Source: Zelopaecilomyces penicillatus
Lineage: Eukaryota; Ascomycota; Sordariomycetes; Hypocreales; Pseudodiploosporaceae
Length of the DNA: 64,000 bases
Direction of reading: 5' to 3'
Assembly: GCA_005765155.1 (NCBI GenBank)
Contig: VCCP01000001.1
Coordinates: forward strand, 310,001-374,000
Below are positions 44,764 through 54,690 of this stretch, one piece after another. How positions within the stretch are numbered: the first letter of the stretch is position 1; each line of letters starts with the position of its first letter. The notes beneath the pieces are model-generated. The model was not told the origin of the DNA. It saw only the letters and a list, made by a program, of their open reading frames with translations, and did no database searches. Position numbers and translations under genes: made by a program.

Positions 44764-45768
44764 ATGTCATCCAGTCCCGTTATCCACAGCGCCGATACCG
44801 ATGCCGGTGTCGATGCCGGTGTCGATGCAGGAAGCATCACCACTGAGCACTATAAACAATGTCTCACCAAGTTCCTCAATGGCGTTGGCTTTGAATGCCC
44901 CTCATACCGTCCAGACTCAGCCATGGAACAAGAGATTGCCCAAATTTGCCATACGTTGGCGGAAGCTCAGGGACTGGAAACAAAGCACATGGCCAAGATT
45001 GCAAAATTGGCTGTTGCGGGTTCATTTTGGCTTTATCCACACCATCCCCGGGAGCTTCAGCGTCTGATTGCCTTTTACTCGGCCTATTTCTTCGTGGTCG
45101 ACGATATGGGACAGAATTTTGTTGAAGATATGCGGAGATTTCGCCAAAACATTCTCTCTCATAAGCAGCAGACGCCATTTCTCCAAGCTTTCGCCGAAAA
45201 CTTGCAAGAGTACGACGAACACTACGGTTATTTTGCTGCTGATATGATCTTCAAGGGTCTCATCGATTTTATGAGTGCTGCCGTTTTTGAGTTTGACAGC
45301 AAGGGACACTTTGACATCCGTCCCATGGCTCCTCACTTCCCGGATTATTTTCGTCTCAAAACAGGTATTCCAGAACCATACATTCTTTTCATTCTATCAC
45401 AGGGTGCTTTCCCCGAGAAGCATCATCTTTGTGACTTCATTCAGGTGGTCCCTGATCTGCTTCAAATGTCCAATGGAACAAATGACCTACTTTCTTTCTA
45501 CAAGGAGTCGATTCTTGCCACGGAAAAAATAAACTACATACACAACTATGCCACCTCACATGGGCAAAGTGTGAAAGAAGCTTTTGATGCTCTTTCAGAT
45601 CGACTGGTTCAACATTCCAAGAACATTCGATCAACACTAGCTCATAACCCCAAGCTTTTGGAATACGCTGAAGCTTTTATTTTTGGCAATATTGCCTTTC
45701 ATTTTCACCTCCCTCGATACCATCTATTGGATCTAGATATTCCAGGGATTAAAATTAATGCTGACTGA
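44764..45768 (+). CDS. Tri5-family (trichodiene-synthase-like) class I sesquiterpene synthase
   Basis: An intronless frame of 334 residues. The aspartate-rich metal-binding motif is VVDDMGQNF (Asp113-Asp114), and the second metal site NDLLSFYKE occupies about residues 240-248, fitting the (N/D)DxxSxxxE consensus with the normal spacing. A HLPRYHLLD segment near the end fits the conserved Arg-Tyr of the family. Such enzymes cyclise farnesyl diphosphate in the cytosol with Mg2+. The product cannot be predicted: the first motif (DDMGQ) differs from trichodiene synthase itself. The N-terminus carries a tandem 12-bp duplication giving DAGVDAGVDAG. No other trichothecene-pathway gene is near, and no P450 lies beside it in this window. 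Confidence 0.88.
   Translation: MSSSPVIHSADTDAGVDAGVDAGSITTEHYKQCLTKFLNGVGFECPSYRPDSAMEQEIAQICHTLAEAQGLETKHMAKIAKLAVAGSFWLYPHHPRELQRLIAFYSAYFFVVDDMGQNFVEDMRRFRQNILSHKQQTPFLQAFAENLQEYDEHYGYFAADMIFKGLIDFMSAAVFEFDSKGHFDIRPMAPHFPDYFRLKTGIPEPYILFILSQGAFPEKHHLCDFIQVVPDLLQMSNGTNDLLSFYKESILATEKINYIHNYATSHGQSVKEAFDALSDRLVQHSKNIRSTLAHNPKLLEYAEAFIFGNIAFHFHLPRYHLLDLDIPGIKINAD
44806..44835 (+). repeat. 12-bp tandem repeat in the terpene synthase 5' coding region
   Basis: Units of the form GATGCCGGTGTC repeat about two and a half times and encode Asp-Ala-Gly-Val repeats. Copy number may vary between strains. Confidence 0.7.
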
Positions 45769-47598
45769 GCAATGGCATGCTCCATGAAAACCACATCTTA
45801 TATGAATGGGGCTTTATAATCGTGTTCTACTGCGCGGCAAAATGTAGGAGGAATAGTTGGAAGAATTGAACTCGATGTAGTTTAGTGCCTCTTATAGCGA
45901 AATGCGGAATCTTAGGCAGATATCCATAACATATGATGAAGTTTTACAGCAGCGGAGTGTTATACCCAGATGAAAAGTGAGACGGTGAATTACCAGAAGT
46001 CACAACAACAAATATATGATCTCGCCTACTCAGGTCTAGTACAATATCTGCTCCATGCATCTCAAAATCTTATGTTAGACCTACGTAGTTCAGTGACTAG
46101 TGCTTTTCCAGCTCAGTCCGACCGTTCGTTCGGCCGAGAACTGACGACTGGCCATAACGGGAGAAAGATGCCCATGCACGGATCTACAATGCCATGCCAG
46201 CGTTCAGACCTGTGCATAATAAGCCCCGGTGGGACCCTGCGGCTGAAAGATTTCGATCAAGAACTGCGATATCTAATGGCAGGGATTCTCTAGACATAAT
46301 GGTCCAAACATAACACAGTAGGTGTAGCATGCCGTAGTCTTCGCTCAATAGACGTTGTTCCCGTCAGACACACCTCAGCCGCACAGGTTAGCAGCACACT
46401 AAAAGGGATCGATGGAGCGACAAACTTGAGCGGGCGTTGTCCATCATGGTTCTTCTTATTAGCGCCGTCTAATTTTGTGCTAGACGGCGTCTCCGGGACG
46501 GTATGTCGTACGGCTAGGGGCGCTAACGAAGATATAAGAATAAAGGAGACGGGAGATTATCATTGCCGGTTAGTTGCAACAGAGCTGGAGAAATTATACC
46601 AACATCTATTCAGGACAAGGAAACAGTCAATCATCGTAGAGGAACCCCACTTACCAGATATGATATAAGCTAAACGTGGCACTTGTTAAAAGTATGGCTG
46701 CCGTATTTGTAAGGCGGAAATGGGTATAGTAAAGCAGTTGGTTACGTATGTCAGCAGCAGCAGCAGTAGTAGTATGGGCCAAGAAAAGCTGGGGGGGGAT
46801 ATCAGAACTCGGGGTGGGTGTTTTAGCATCCTGGTTTAGCTGTCAATCTGCCAAACTTTTTAGCTTGGAGCTAGTCCTGGACAGAACGATTTATGGGGTC
46901 TCTCGGCCTCTATGTGGCATGCAGGCGGCAGAACGCTTTTTAGTTGTCTTGGCTTTTGGGCACGTGCTAATTCAACTGTTGTTTTGGTATGGATGGTTGA
47001 AAACAGACAGGACCCCTGGTTGTGTGAGCTATTATCAATGATCTGGTTTAATTCCCTGATATTGATAGATCTGAGTTCTTCAACACAGTTACCTTACCTA
47101 TTCCGGTGTTCATCAGAAGCTGCGGTTGGCATGTTGTAGGACACTTGGCCATGATGTTAGTGAAGCACTAAATGGTGGAACTCATGTGAAAATATAGAAA
47201 CTCTGCGAGGGTTTTGATTCACAGGGGGAGGGCGGGAAGTTCGACGAGCTAAAAACACCCAGCGCCCGCTCGCCTTGATCGCGAATGCGTTGTCGGTAGA
47301 CCTCTCTGCACATCTTACTTTATCCACCAATTAGTGCACACGGCAAGTGGGAGCTTTCGATATGGACGGCACCGCTAGTGGTACTGAGCTGATGGATGCT
47401 TGATATGCTAGAATGACAACAATGGAGTTGCCGTGCCGAAGCAGTGTCGGACAAAATGTCAACATGATAGCTTTTCGTAGATATAAAAGCATAGGCCATT
47501 CCCACGACTTTCCTCTATTCAGCATATCATCCCCATCGCCATTTATCCACATTGGCCATCGTTCAACCCAGTGTGCCCTCTCTCATCGACAACACAAC
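45769..47598. other. 1.8-kb intergenic region
   Basis: No supported gene. Short frames at 46426-46668 and 46748-47041 lack domains. A CAG/AGT-rich microsatellite-like stretch lies near 46749-46775. The promoter of the gene at 47599 must be at the right end. Confidence 0.4.
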
Positions 47599-48612
47599 AT
47601 GTTTGGACACACTACCATGGCTTTGGCCGTCGCGGCCCTCGCCATTCTTCAACCTGCCGAAGCAGGCTATGGGTGCTGGACGGGCCGCAATGCCAAATTC
47701 CACCGCGACTGTGAAATTGCCGCCACCTCTATGATCCATTTCATGACAAGCGGCAACTCGGTCAAAGTGCCTTCTTATATTTTAACCAGTGCTTGGGGCA
47801 ACTGCATAGTTGAGACTAAGGCCGACAAGGCCGCGTCAGTTTCTCTGAAGAGCGTCATGCTCCATACTGCCAATCTTGTATCGCGGTGCCAGCGGGGTTA
47901 TTTCACGATTAACCTGCCAAACGGCAACACTATGAGTTTCAATGTTCTCGGCGCATCAAGATGGGGGAGGCGTGATGTGACGTTGGACACTGATGTTCGT
48001 GGCGAGATTGACGGCGGCCTACTCCAATCCAAAGCCCCCGAGCCCCTCGCGCCGCTTCTTCCCGAGTCCGAAGAATCTGCTCCAGACTCTGCTTCAGATG
48101 CTGTGCCAGAATTAAACGAGAGACAACACGCCAGGGACATCATTGAACGCGCCGATAACCGGCCCATCTACACTGTCCGCGCTGCTACCGGGTCTGCTTA
48201 CGCCCTGTTCCGTAACACACAATCAAGATTCGGAACACTTGCCCCATCTAGAGCAATGCTGAACAGAGATTTCCCCGCTGTTATCCGAGACATGATTCGC
48301 AGAGGTCTTGGGGACAGGAGTCAGCGAACTCTAGAATGTGGTATTGAGATCCTCGAAAATAATCGAATCAACGCCGCTGCCCTCACTGTCAGACTCGAAG
48401 TAAATCAAGGTCAGGTCTGGCAGGATGTCTTTGCTGCCATGGGTGACCAGGGCAATGCCATTGCTCTGCTTGCGGATGCGGTTGTGCGTAACTATGCTGA
48501 TGGGGGGTGGACTTACGCCTTCTATAATGTTGCCGACCAGCATGGAGCCACTGTTCTCAGCTTTATCATCAATGGGGTGCTTGGTCAAGACGATGATTTC
48601 CCAGACAACTAA
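47599..48612 (+). CDS. Large secreted protein of unknown family with internal Kex2-type sites
   Basis: 337 residues from ATG 47599; the frame is open 62 codons upstream but the signal peptide MFGHTTMALAVAALAILQPAEA fixes this start. The N-terminal part (GYGCWTGRN, HRDCEIAATSMI, WGNCIVE, SRCQRGYF) has four cysteines. A basic site (WGRRD) and an acidic Pro/Ser/Glu-rich linker follow, then two further basic sites (LNERQ, IIERAD). The C-terminal domain is alpha-helical in appearance with one cysteine (LECGIEIL) and ends QDDDFPDN. The layout suggests proteolytic separation of two domains after secretion. It has no introns, unlike its secreted neighbours. No homolog is recognised. Confidence 0.75.
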   Translation: MFGHTTMALAVAALAILQPAEAGYGCWTGRNAKFHRDCEIAATSMIHFMTSGNSVKVPSYILTSAWGNCIVETKADKAASVSLKSVMLHTANLVSRCQRGYFTINLPNGNTMSFNVLGASRWGRRDVTLDTDVRGEIDGGLLQSKAPEPLAPLLPESEESAPDSASDAVPELNERQHARDIIERADNRPIYTVRAATGSAYALFRNTQSRFGTLAPSRAMLNRDFPAVIRDMIRRGLGDRSQRTLECGIEILENNRINAAALTVRLEVNQGQVWQDVFAAMGDQGNAIALLADAVVRNYADGGWTYAFYNVADQHGATVLSFIINGVLGQDDDFPDN

Positions 48613-48965
48613 ACTTGATGTCTACTATATTGAGTATAGCTAAAAAATACAAGTTTGTCGATTACTGAGAAATATTGCTTAGGTTTTAGAAGCTTAACAA
48701 GTCAATGATCAGCAATGTAGGCAATTGCAAAGGAAAAAGCCGCAAGTAAACCTTTGGTTCTATATAGAGATCCCTCCCGCCATAATGAGCAAGCAATAGA
48801 AATGAGTTTACAGCTTTTAACATACTATAATACCACCAAGTCAAAACTACCTTATTCGCCCAACCAATATAAGAACGCAGCCGCAAACACCATGATGAAT
48901 GCACGGTAGCAAAATATTGTAAACTGCCCGACCACATGATACGGTGCTTGGTTCATATAAAATAC
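48613..48965. other. Convergent spacer between secreted protein and NRPS-like gene
   Basis: About 350 bp, AT-rich, presumably 3' untranslated sequence of both genes. Nothing else is seen. Confidence 0.4.
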
Positions 48966-51900
48966 TCATCGAAACGGCGTCATGCTTGCCTTTTCATCAG
49001 GCAAGTCGCCATCGCTATCACTGTCACTATCACCGTCGTCGTCGTTGATGGTAACATATGAAGATCCAACATTCCGCTCATCTTGGGTCCATACTTGTGG
49101 ACTGGTCAGGTTCTCAGTACTACCATAACTTACCATCTCCGAGTCAGACTTCTTGGCCCGTCTCTGACGCTGGACGATGGTAGTGTCGCTGTTGCGACGC
49201 ACATTGGTCCCCGTTGAAAGATAGACAGCATCGTCTCCCCTGGAGCCAACGTATATTCCGCCGTCGGGATACACTTGGTCTCTCCGTCCCAGAGCCCCTG
49301 AGCCCATGACCGTCTGCGTGCCAATTTTGACGCCGGGGAGCAGAACAGCTCGACCCGCAACCATGGCCCCCTTTCCAATAGAAACTATCGCAGATCCTGC
49401 GCCGTCCGTAGTAGTAATGTGACTGTTAGATCCAAAGACAACATCATCACTCACCTCTAAAAAATGGCAGTCGTCCACAATCTGGCCGCCGCCTGGCCAG
49501 TATACTCGCTTTCCTACCTTGGCGCCCATCATACGATACAAGATTGACGTCGTCTCATAATGCTGCCCAACCAGAGATGATGCCAGAAAGAACTTTTCAT
49601 GCGGTAGGAGATGGCTGAAGAGGTCTGACCTCCAGATGTCCACGGCTCTGCGGTCTCTCGTCAAGCCCGGTGTGGGTCTTCCAAAGAGGACTTGGAGAAT
49701 TAATCTCACAATAACGGTGAAGAGAAAAACGATTGGCGCTCTGAGACAGGTGCGAAGGATCAAGGCCACGAAATGGAAATAGACTCGGCGCGGCGAGGCG
49801 TACCATACCAGAGCGCCTTGAAGCGAGCTACCGACCTTGAGAGGGCTGCTTCCGAGCATACCAGCAATACCGGCTGCCCAAGGAGCAATCGCAAACGCCC
49901 GGGAGATGAATAACAGAGGGTACGTACAAAGCATCGTTAGTAACCAATGGGCTCCTGGTAGACGGGTCATGGCAAGATCACGATACTCTTCCCTGGCATC
50001 TTCCGTCTCCCAGCTGAAGGAGTTGGCGCCGATACAGGTATTGGGGGGAACTTCTGACCCAGGTGCAATAATGGAGGCCGTTGCCACAGAGCGATTGCTC
50101 CCAATAATAATACGGCCCAAGTACATGGTCGTGTTTGGTTCCGGTATGAATGGTCTACACGTATATTTACTCAATGCTGTATTGTCTCCAATCTCAATCA
50201 GATCCCATTCACCAAGCACGGCGTCATCAATCTTCACATTACGGCCAATCTTGACCCCGAAAAGACGATAATACAGCCGTGTGGTGGCATGCGAGTGTAT
50301 AAACATGCCTTCGCCGCAGATGCTCACAATCTTCTGGACGAGCCACCATCGGGTATGGTAGAATCCCCACATGGGATACAGTCCCTCTCGGTAACGGCCA
50401 ATGATGATCCATTTCGCTAGAATGCCGACGAGTGGCGCGATGCAGCGGGCAATGATACCGGCAGCTGCGATGGCAGTAATGATGGTAAAAAGCTGAATCG
50501 CCATACTCGGGATACTCGTTGGTAGATGGAGCTGACGAAGGCGGTTCAACAGAATGATGGTTAAAGTCCACTGGAACGAACGCCGCATTGGGTATACCAC
50601 TGCTAGTGGAACAAGCTGTAGAGCCATCAAGAATGGATTGGTCGAGCTGTAAGTCTTGGTGTTCTGCTGCTTGGGTGTCAATTCCCGTTTCATCCTCATC
50701 CTCATCCATGGATCTGCTCTCGATCAGGTTGCTGACCCTGTCAGTGATGGCAGCAATATCCCCTTTGGTGAAGATGAATTGCACCGGAAAGGAGATTTCA
50801 AAAGCAGAACGAAGTGCAGAAGCTTGGCGGCAGGCTCGAAGAGAGTCTCCCCCGACACTGAAGAAGTCGGCATCGGAAGGAATCTCATTCGGGTGCTTAT
50901 TGAGGACGTCAGCAAAGATCTTGATGACTTTCCCTCTTGTAGAGTCCCCCAACAGCAACTCATCGGCCGATGCGTCAAGCAGGTTCTCAAGTACAGCCGT
51001 CAGCTCCAGTTCATCAACAAGGGCCTATGGATGTCTTGGGTAAAGACTCAGATAGGAGATGGACTCGGCTCGGCACATGTAATTGTGTAGATGCGTATAC
51101 ATATCATGTCGTACTTGGTCAGCTAGGGCAGGGTCCAGCAGAATTGTGGTAGTGCTATTAACCGCAGGAGCAATAAACACCTGAACACCTCGGCCATCTT
51201 GGCCTGATCGAACATGAGACATCAGAGACGGTGGTGTGACAAGATCCATACACGCGGCGACTACGTCCAAGTCAACCTCACAGATATTCGACTGGATTGC
51301 TTCGGTTACAGACGCCTCGGAAGGACACCGAGCCTCCCCGTGTCTCTCAAAATCCGGCATGTCGTCTGTCATTTCCGGCAGCCCAGGTCTTTGAGCCAAG
51401 TTGATTCTCAGGGCCTTGATATTCTTGTTCGGCAAGTCGTCCTTGTACACGATCAATACCGGCCATTCCGCCTGTTGTAGAGACAAGTGCAACGACGCCT
51501 GGAGAGCGCCCAAGGGAGTGACTAGCACCACAGCAACGCTCTCTTGCAGAATATCATGTCTCACAGAAAACGCAAGCACTTGAGAGATGCGTCCACATAT
51601 TGGTGAGTCGGAGGTCGTTGATGCCGCTGCGGCCATGATTGCGTTTTCGACTTCAAACGGCGAAATGATTTCTCCACCGCGGTTAATCACCTCCTTTGTC
51701 CGTCCCGTGACGAATAGGTAGCCCTCGTTGTCAAGATGTCCAAGGTCTCCCGTGTCAAACCAACCGTCTGCCGTGAAGCACGACTTGTCTAGCGAGCCGT
51801 CGGGGTTTAGGTATCCCTGGAAGAGAGGGCCGCATCGCACATGGATACGACCAACTTTCTCAGCAGGAAGATGGGAGCCATGGGAGCCATCTAGGATGGC

Positions 51901-53085
51901 TATTTCAGGGCCTGCACTAATTCCGCTGCTACCTTCTCGATCTAGCCGATAATCCAGGGGTGGGGTTGAAATAGGAAGACACCTTGCAAGCAGTTAGTTG
52001 GTTGGAGATGTAAGCCCCTTGGGAGGCAGACAACTCACTCTGCTATTCCGTAGCTAGGAAGAACCACAGAGTGAAACGTCTTGCACAAGCGACTCGCCAG
52101 GGATGGTAGCAAACCACCCGCAGCATTGCAAACAAGTCGAATTCGGCTCTTGCTCAGAGTGGTGGACGTCCGCAATTCCCCCTCAGACAGAATCATGGTG
52201 TGCATAGAAGGCGACGCATAGTACCAAGTCGGACTAAACTCGTCCATGATATCCCAAAACTGGCTCGCGTCAAAGACAGGACAACACGGGAGCGAGCACA
52301 TTGCGCACAAGGCCGCCGCTAGAAAGGACTCAGCATATACTGATAACTGCCATTCCAAACTCTAGTGTCTTCCATAAATTGAGGGTCTGCGGGGTTCTTT
52401 TTAATGTATTCAGAGGAAAATCTCACTCACATATGATGTAGGGGCATCATGTTGAGACAAATATCGGTCGGCCCAAGACCCCACGAGTCTATGATGAGCA
52501 TTGTGCCGGTAACTAATGAATGAATCGTCCATGGCACGACTTTGCGTGTTCCCGAAGTTCCACTGGTGAATAGGACAAGTGCAATATCATCTGGGTTGTT
52601 GGGCTTGTGTTGGTTTGCGCATTGTATAAGTTCGCCATCCGGCGAGCGTATGCTGATATCACCACCACCACCACCACCAGATCCGTCAACAACAAATACC
52701 TTGATTCCCGCCTCCTCAACCCACTCAAGCCCCAATTGCAGCTTTTCACAATCCTCGGCTATGGTCAATCCAACAATCGCATTCGCCTACAGCACTTCTA
52801 AATGAAATATGCTCAGCCCCAGCAGTCGGGTTGATCGGGGCCGCTACGTAGTTCGTCGCCACTACAATGCACACAACAGCCAAGAGAGTTCCATTAGAGG
52901 GAGCTATTGGCACCGTAATAGCAGGTTTTCCTTGCCCAGCTGCGTCAACAAGTAATTTAAAACCTGCCGTGAGCTGGCGAAGCTTTCTGTGGGTGATGAA
53001 GCTATCGCTGTTTGTATCTTGCAGGGCTGGTCGGCGAGTGAAGTGTATGAGTATCTAGACAGTTTTGGAGCGTCTCTTGCGGCAT
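48966..53085 (-). pseudogene. Pls/PosA-type NRPS-like gene: adenylation-carrier-membrane-hexapeptide, disrupted
   Basis: Reading right to left: a decayed adenylation domain start (ALQDTNSDSFITHRKL, VAAPINPTAGAEH), the A3 motif LVLFTSGTSGTRK, GWFDTGDLG with GRTKEVINRGGE, a carrier domain with FFSVGGDSLR, then a 579-codon C-terminal frame (50705-48966) with several membrane helices and hexapeptide (left-handed beta-helix) repeats. This order is that of Pls/PosA proteins, to which poly-L-lysine synthetase belongs. Introns fit at 52430-52319 and 52038-51983. Disruptions: TAG at 53055-53057 in the leader, TAG at 52787-52789 with a nearby frame change, loss of roughly 20-25 bp near 52283, TAG at 51025-51027, and a frame change near 50650. 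Some might be explained by unusual introns, but together they indicate a pseudogene. The C-terminal frame is intact and might be transcribed separately. Confidence 0.72.
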
Positions 53086-53891
53086 AAATGTCGTTTTTGC
53101 TCCTCATGGTCTGGTCGGTTGTGTTTAGTGAATCCGTTTTCCTTTTTTCTTTTTTGTCGTGCGTGCTTGTCTTCTTTTATTTATTTATTTATTTATTTAC
53201 ATTTCAAGGTGTATTTGTCTACAAAACAGATCGAACGATCGAATGGACGGAACCACCCCATTTCTTGAAACCAGGCGCGGGAGCTAGGAAATAATACTAG
53301 GTAGGTGTACGAACGGCGGGAATCGATTAAAATGTACCGAGGTTGTACGTTGATAGGGTAATTATTGGCATGGCGTAAAGGGGTCGGCCTTTCCATCATC
53401 GATTACGGAGTAGAGGGTGGAGAGATAAATACTTATCGGAAGTTGGCGCAATCTGTGACACTTGGAAAAAAAAAGTACAATATATTGATGCTGTGAAAAG
53501 CCGAGATATGGCAAGCAAAAGAAGAAAAGGAAAACAAAACATGGCGGACCTTGGTTCCGAGTTTCTTCTCTGTTCACCCATTGTCATACTAGATTTGCCA
53601 TTTGATTCACACGTGTTAATATTTGAACTTTTTGTATTGTTTCATATCTCGTTATCGTGCAAACCTCGTCGAAGCCTTTTTCCGGCCCAACATGTCTCTT
53701 TAAAGAGGACGTTTTTGCGCACCTCAGGTCAACCCGTCAGAACCGAAGGTCAGTTTATATTCAGTACACCCATTCATCCTCTCCAACCATAGTGGCATAA
53801 ACAGTCACTTATTCTCGTCCATTCATTTCTCAATACTCAGCTGGACCCCATTACTTCTCTTGGACTCAATCCCATCTCCCCAGCGCATCTC
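53086..53891. other. Intergenic region between NRPS-like pseudogene and cutinase
   Basis: About 800 bp without gene. A TTTA tetranucleotide repeat lies at about 53175-53199 and one TACGGAGTA motif at 53404-53412. Confidence 0.45.
53175..53199 (+). repeat. TTTA microsatellite
   Basis: About six tandem TTTA units. Confidence 0.8.
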
Positions 53892-54690
53892 TCAGAGACG
53901 TGATGCGACAAAGTCAGCAGCAGAGTCGGCGTCTCCAGAGTAGGTCAGATGCGGAAGAAGAATGATGCTGCCGCCCTCGCAGATGTTGTCGCCGGCGTGG
54001 CAGATGACCTTCACCTTGGAGCTGGCGATGTTGGCGACGGGCTTGCGGGAGTACGGGTCGCCAAAGAGGACGACGGAGCTGACCTTGGCCATGGTGGCGG
54101 CATCGAGGTTGTCGGCGGCGTTGTGGACGACCATGGCGCCTTGGGAGAAACCGCTGACGACGATTTTGCTGTTGGGGCACTCTTGGATTGTCTGTCTGAT
54201 CTGGTTGGCCCTGTGTTGAGTTCAATGATTAGCACAGTACTAATGATGCCAGGGACAAATCAACTTACATGGCTCGCCCCGCGTCTTTGGACCCTGTTAA
54301 GAAACCATCCACACTGGCCGCATAGGAGAATCCCCTTACGCCAACCGACTTTCCCCTGAGTCTGTTCTCAAGGGCTCTGAAGAACCAAGGCCCAGTAACG
54401 ACGCCGACGTTGCCAGGGTCGCAGGTGCCTCGGGCAAACAACACCGTGACGTCGCCGCAAGCATCGTTCTCGCTGCTGGGGATCTGGAAGAAGCTGGCCA
54501 GCGTCTGCTGACCCAGTCCAATGATGCCGCACGACTCTGTGACGATGACGCTGATGGGGAACAGTTTGCCGAGCTTGGCGAGGAAGTCGTTGACGGCGGG
54601 CCAGTCACGCTCAGCCAGCGTCTCGGGCTGCTTGGTGGGGAAGGCCAGGGCAGAGCCCATAATAATAGGAAGAAGAGCAGAGGGACGCAT
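53892..54690 (-). CDS. Cutinase (secreted serine esterase)
   Basis: Exons 54690-54269 and 54210-53892 (58-bp intron, GTAAGT...ACACAG) encode 246 residues. The start at 54690 (MRPSALLPIIMGSALA) gives a signal peptide. The nucleophile motif is VVSGFSQGAMV (GxSxG type). The catalytic aspartate is in CHAGDNICEGG and the histidine in LLPHLTYSGD. Flanking motifs ENDACGDVTVLFARGTCDPG and GPWFF correspond to the family's oxyanion-hole region and first disulfide. Cutinases hydrolyse ester bonds of the plant polyester cutin and related polyesters outside the cell. All expected catalytic residues are present, so the enzyme should be active. It is transcribed on the same strand as the NRPS-like pseudogene. 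Confidence 0.93.

Noticed and set aside
44764..45768. Trichothecene biosynthesis cluster
   Set aside because: Only a Tri5-fold synthase is present; no P450, acyltransferase or regulator gene of that pathway lies in the flanking 40 kb, and the first metal motif differs.
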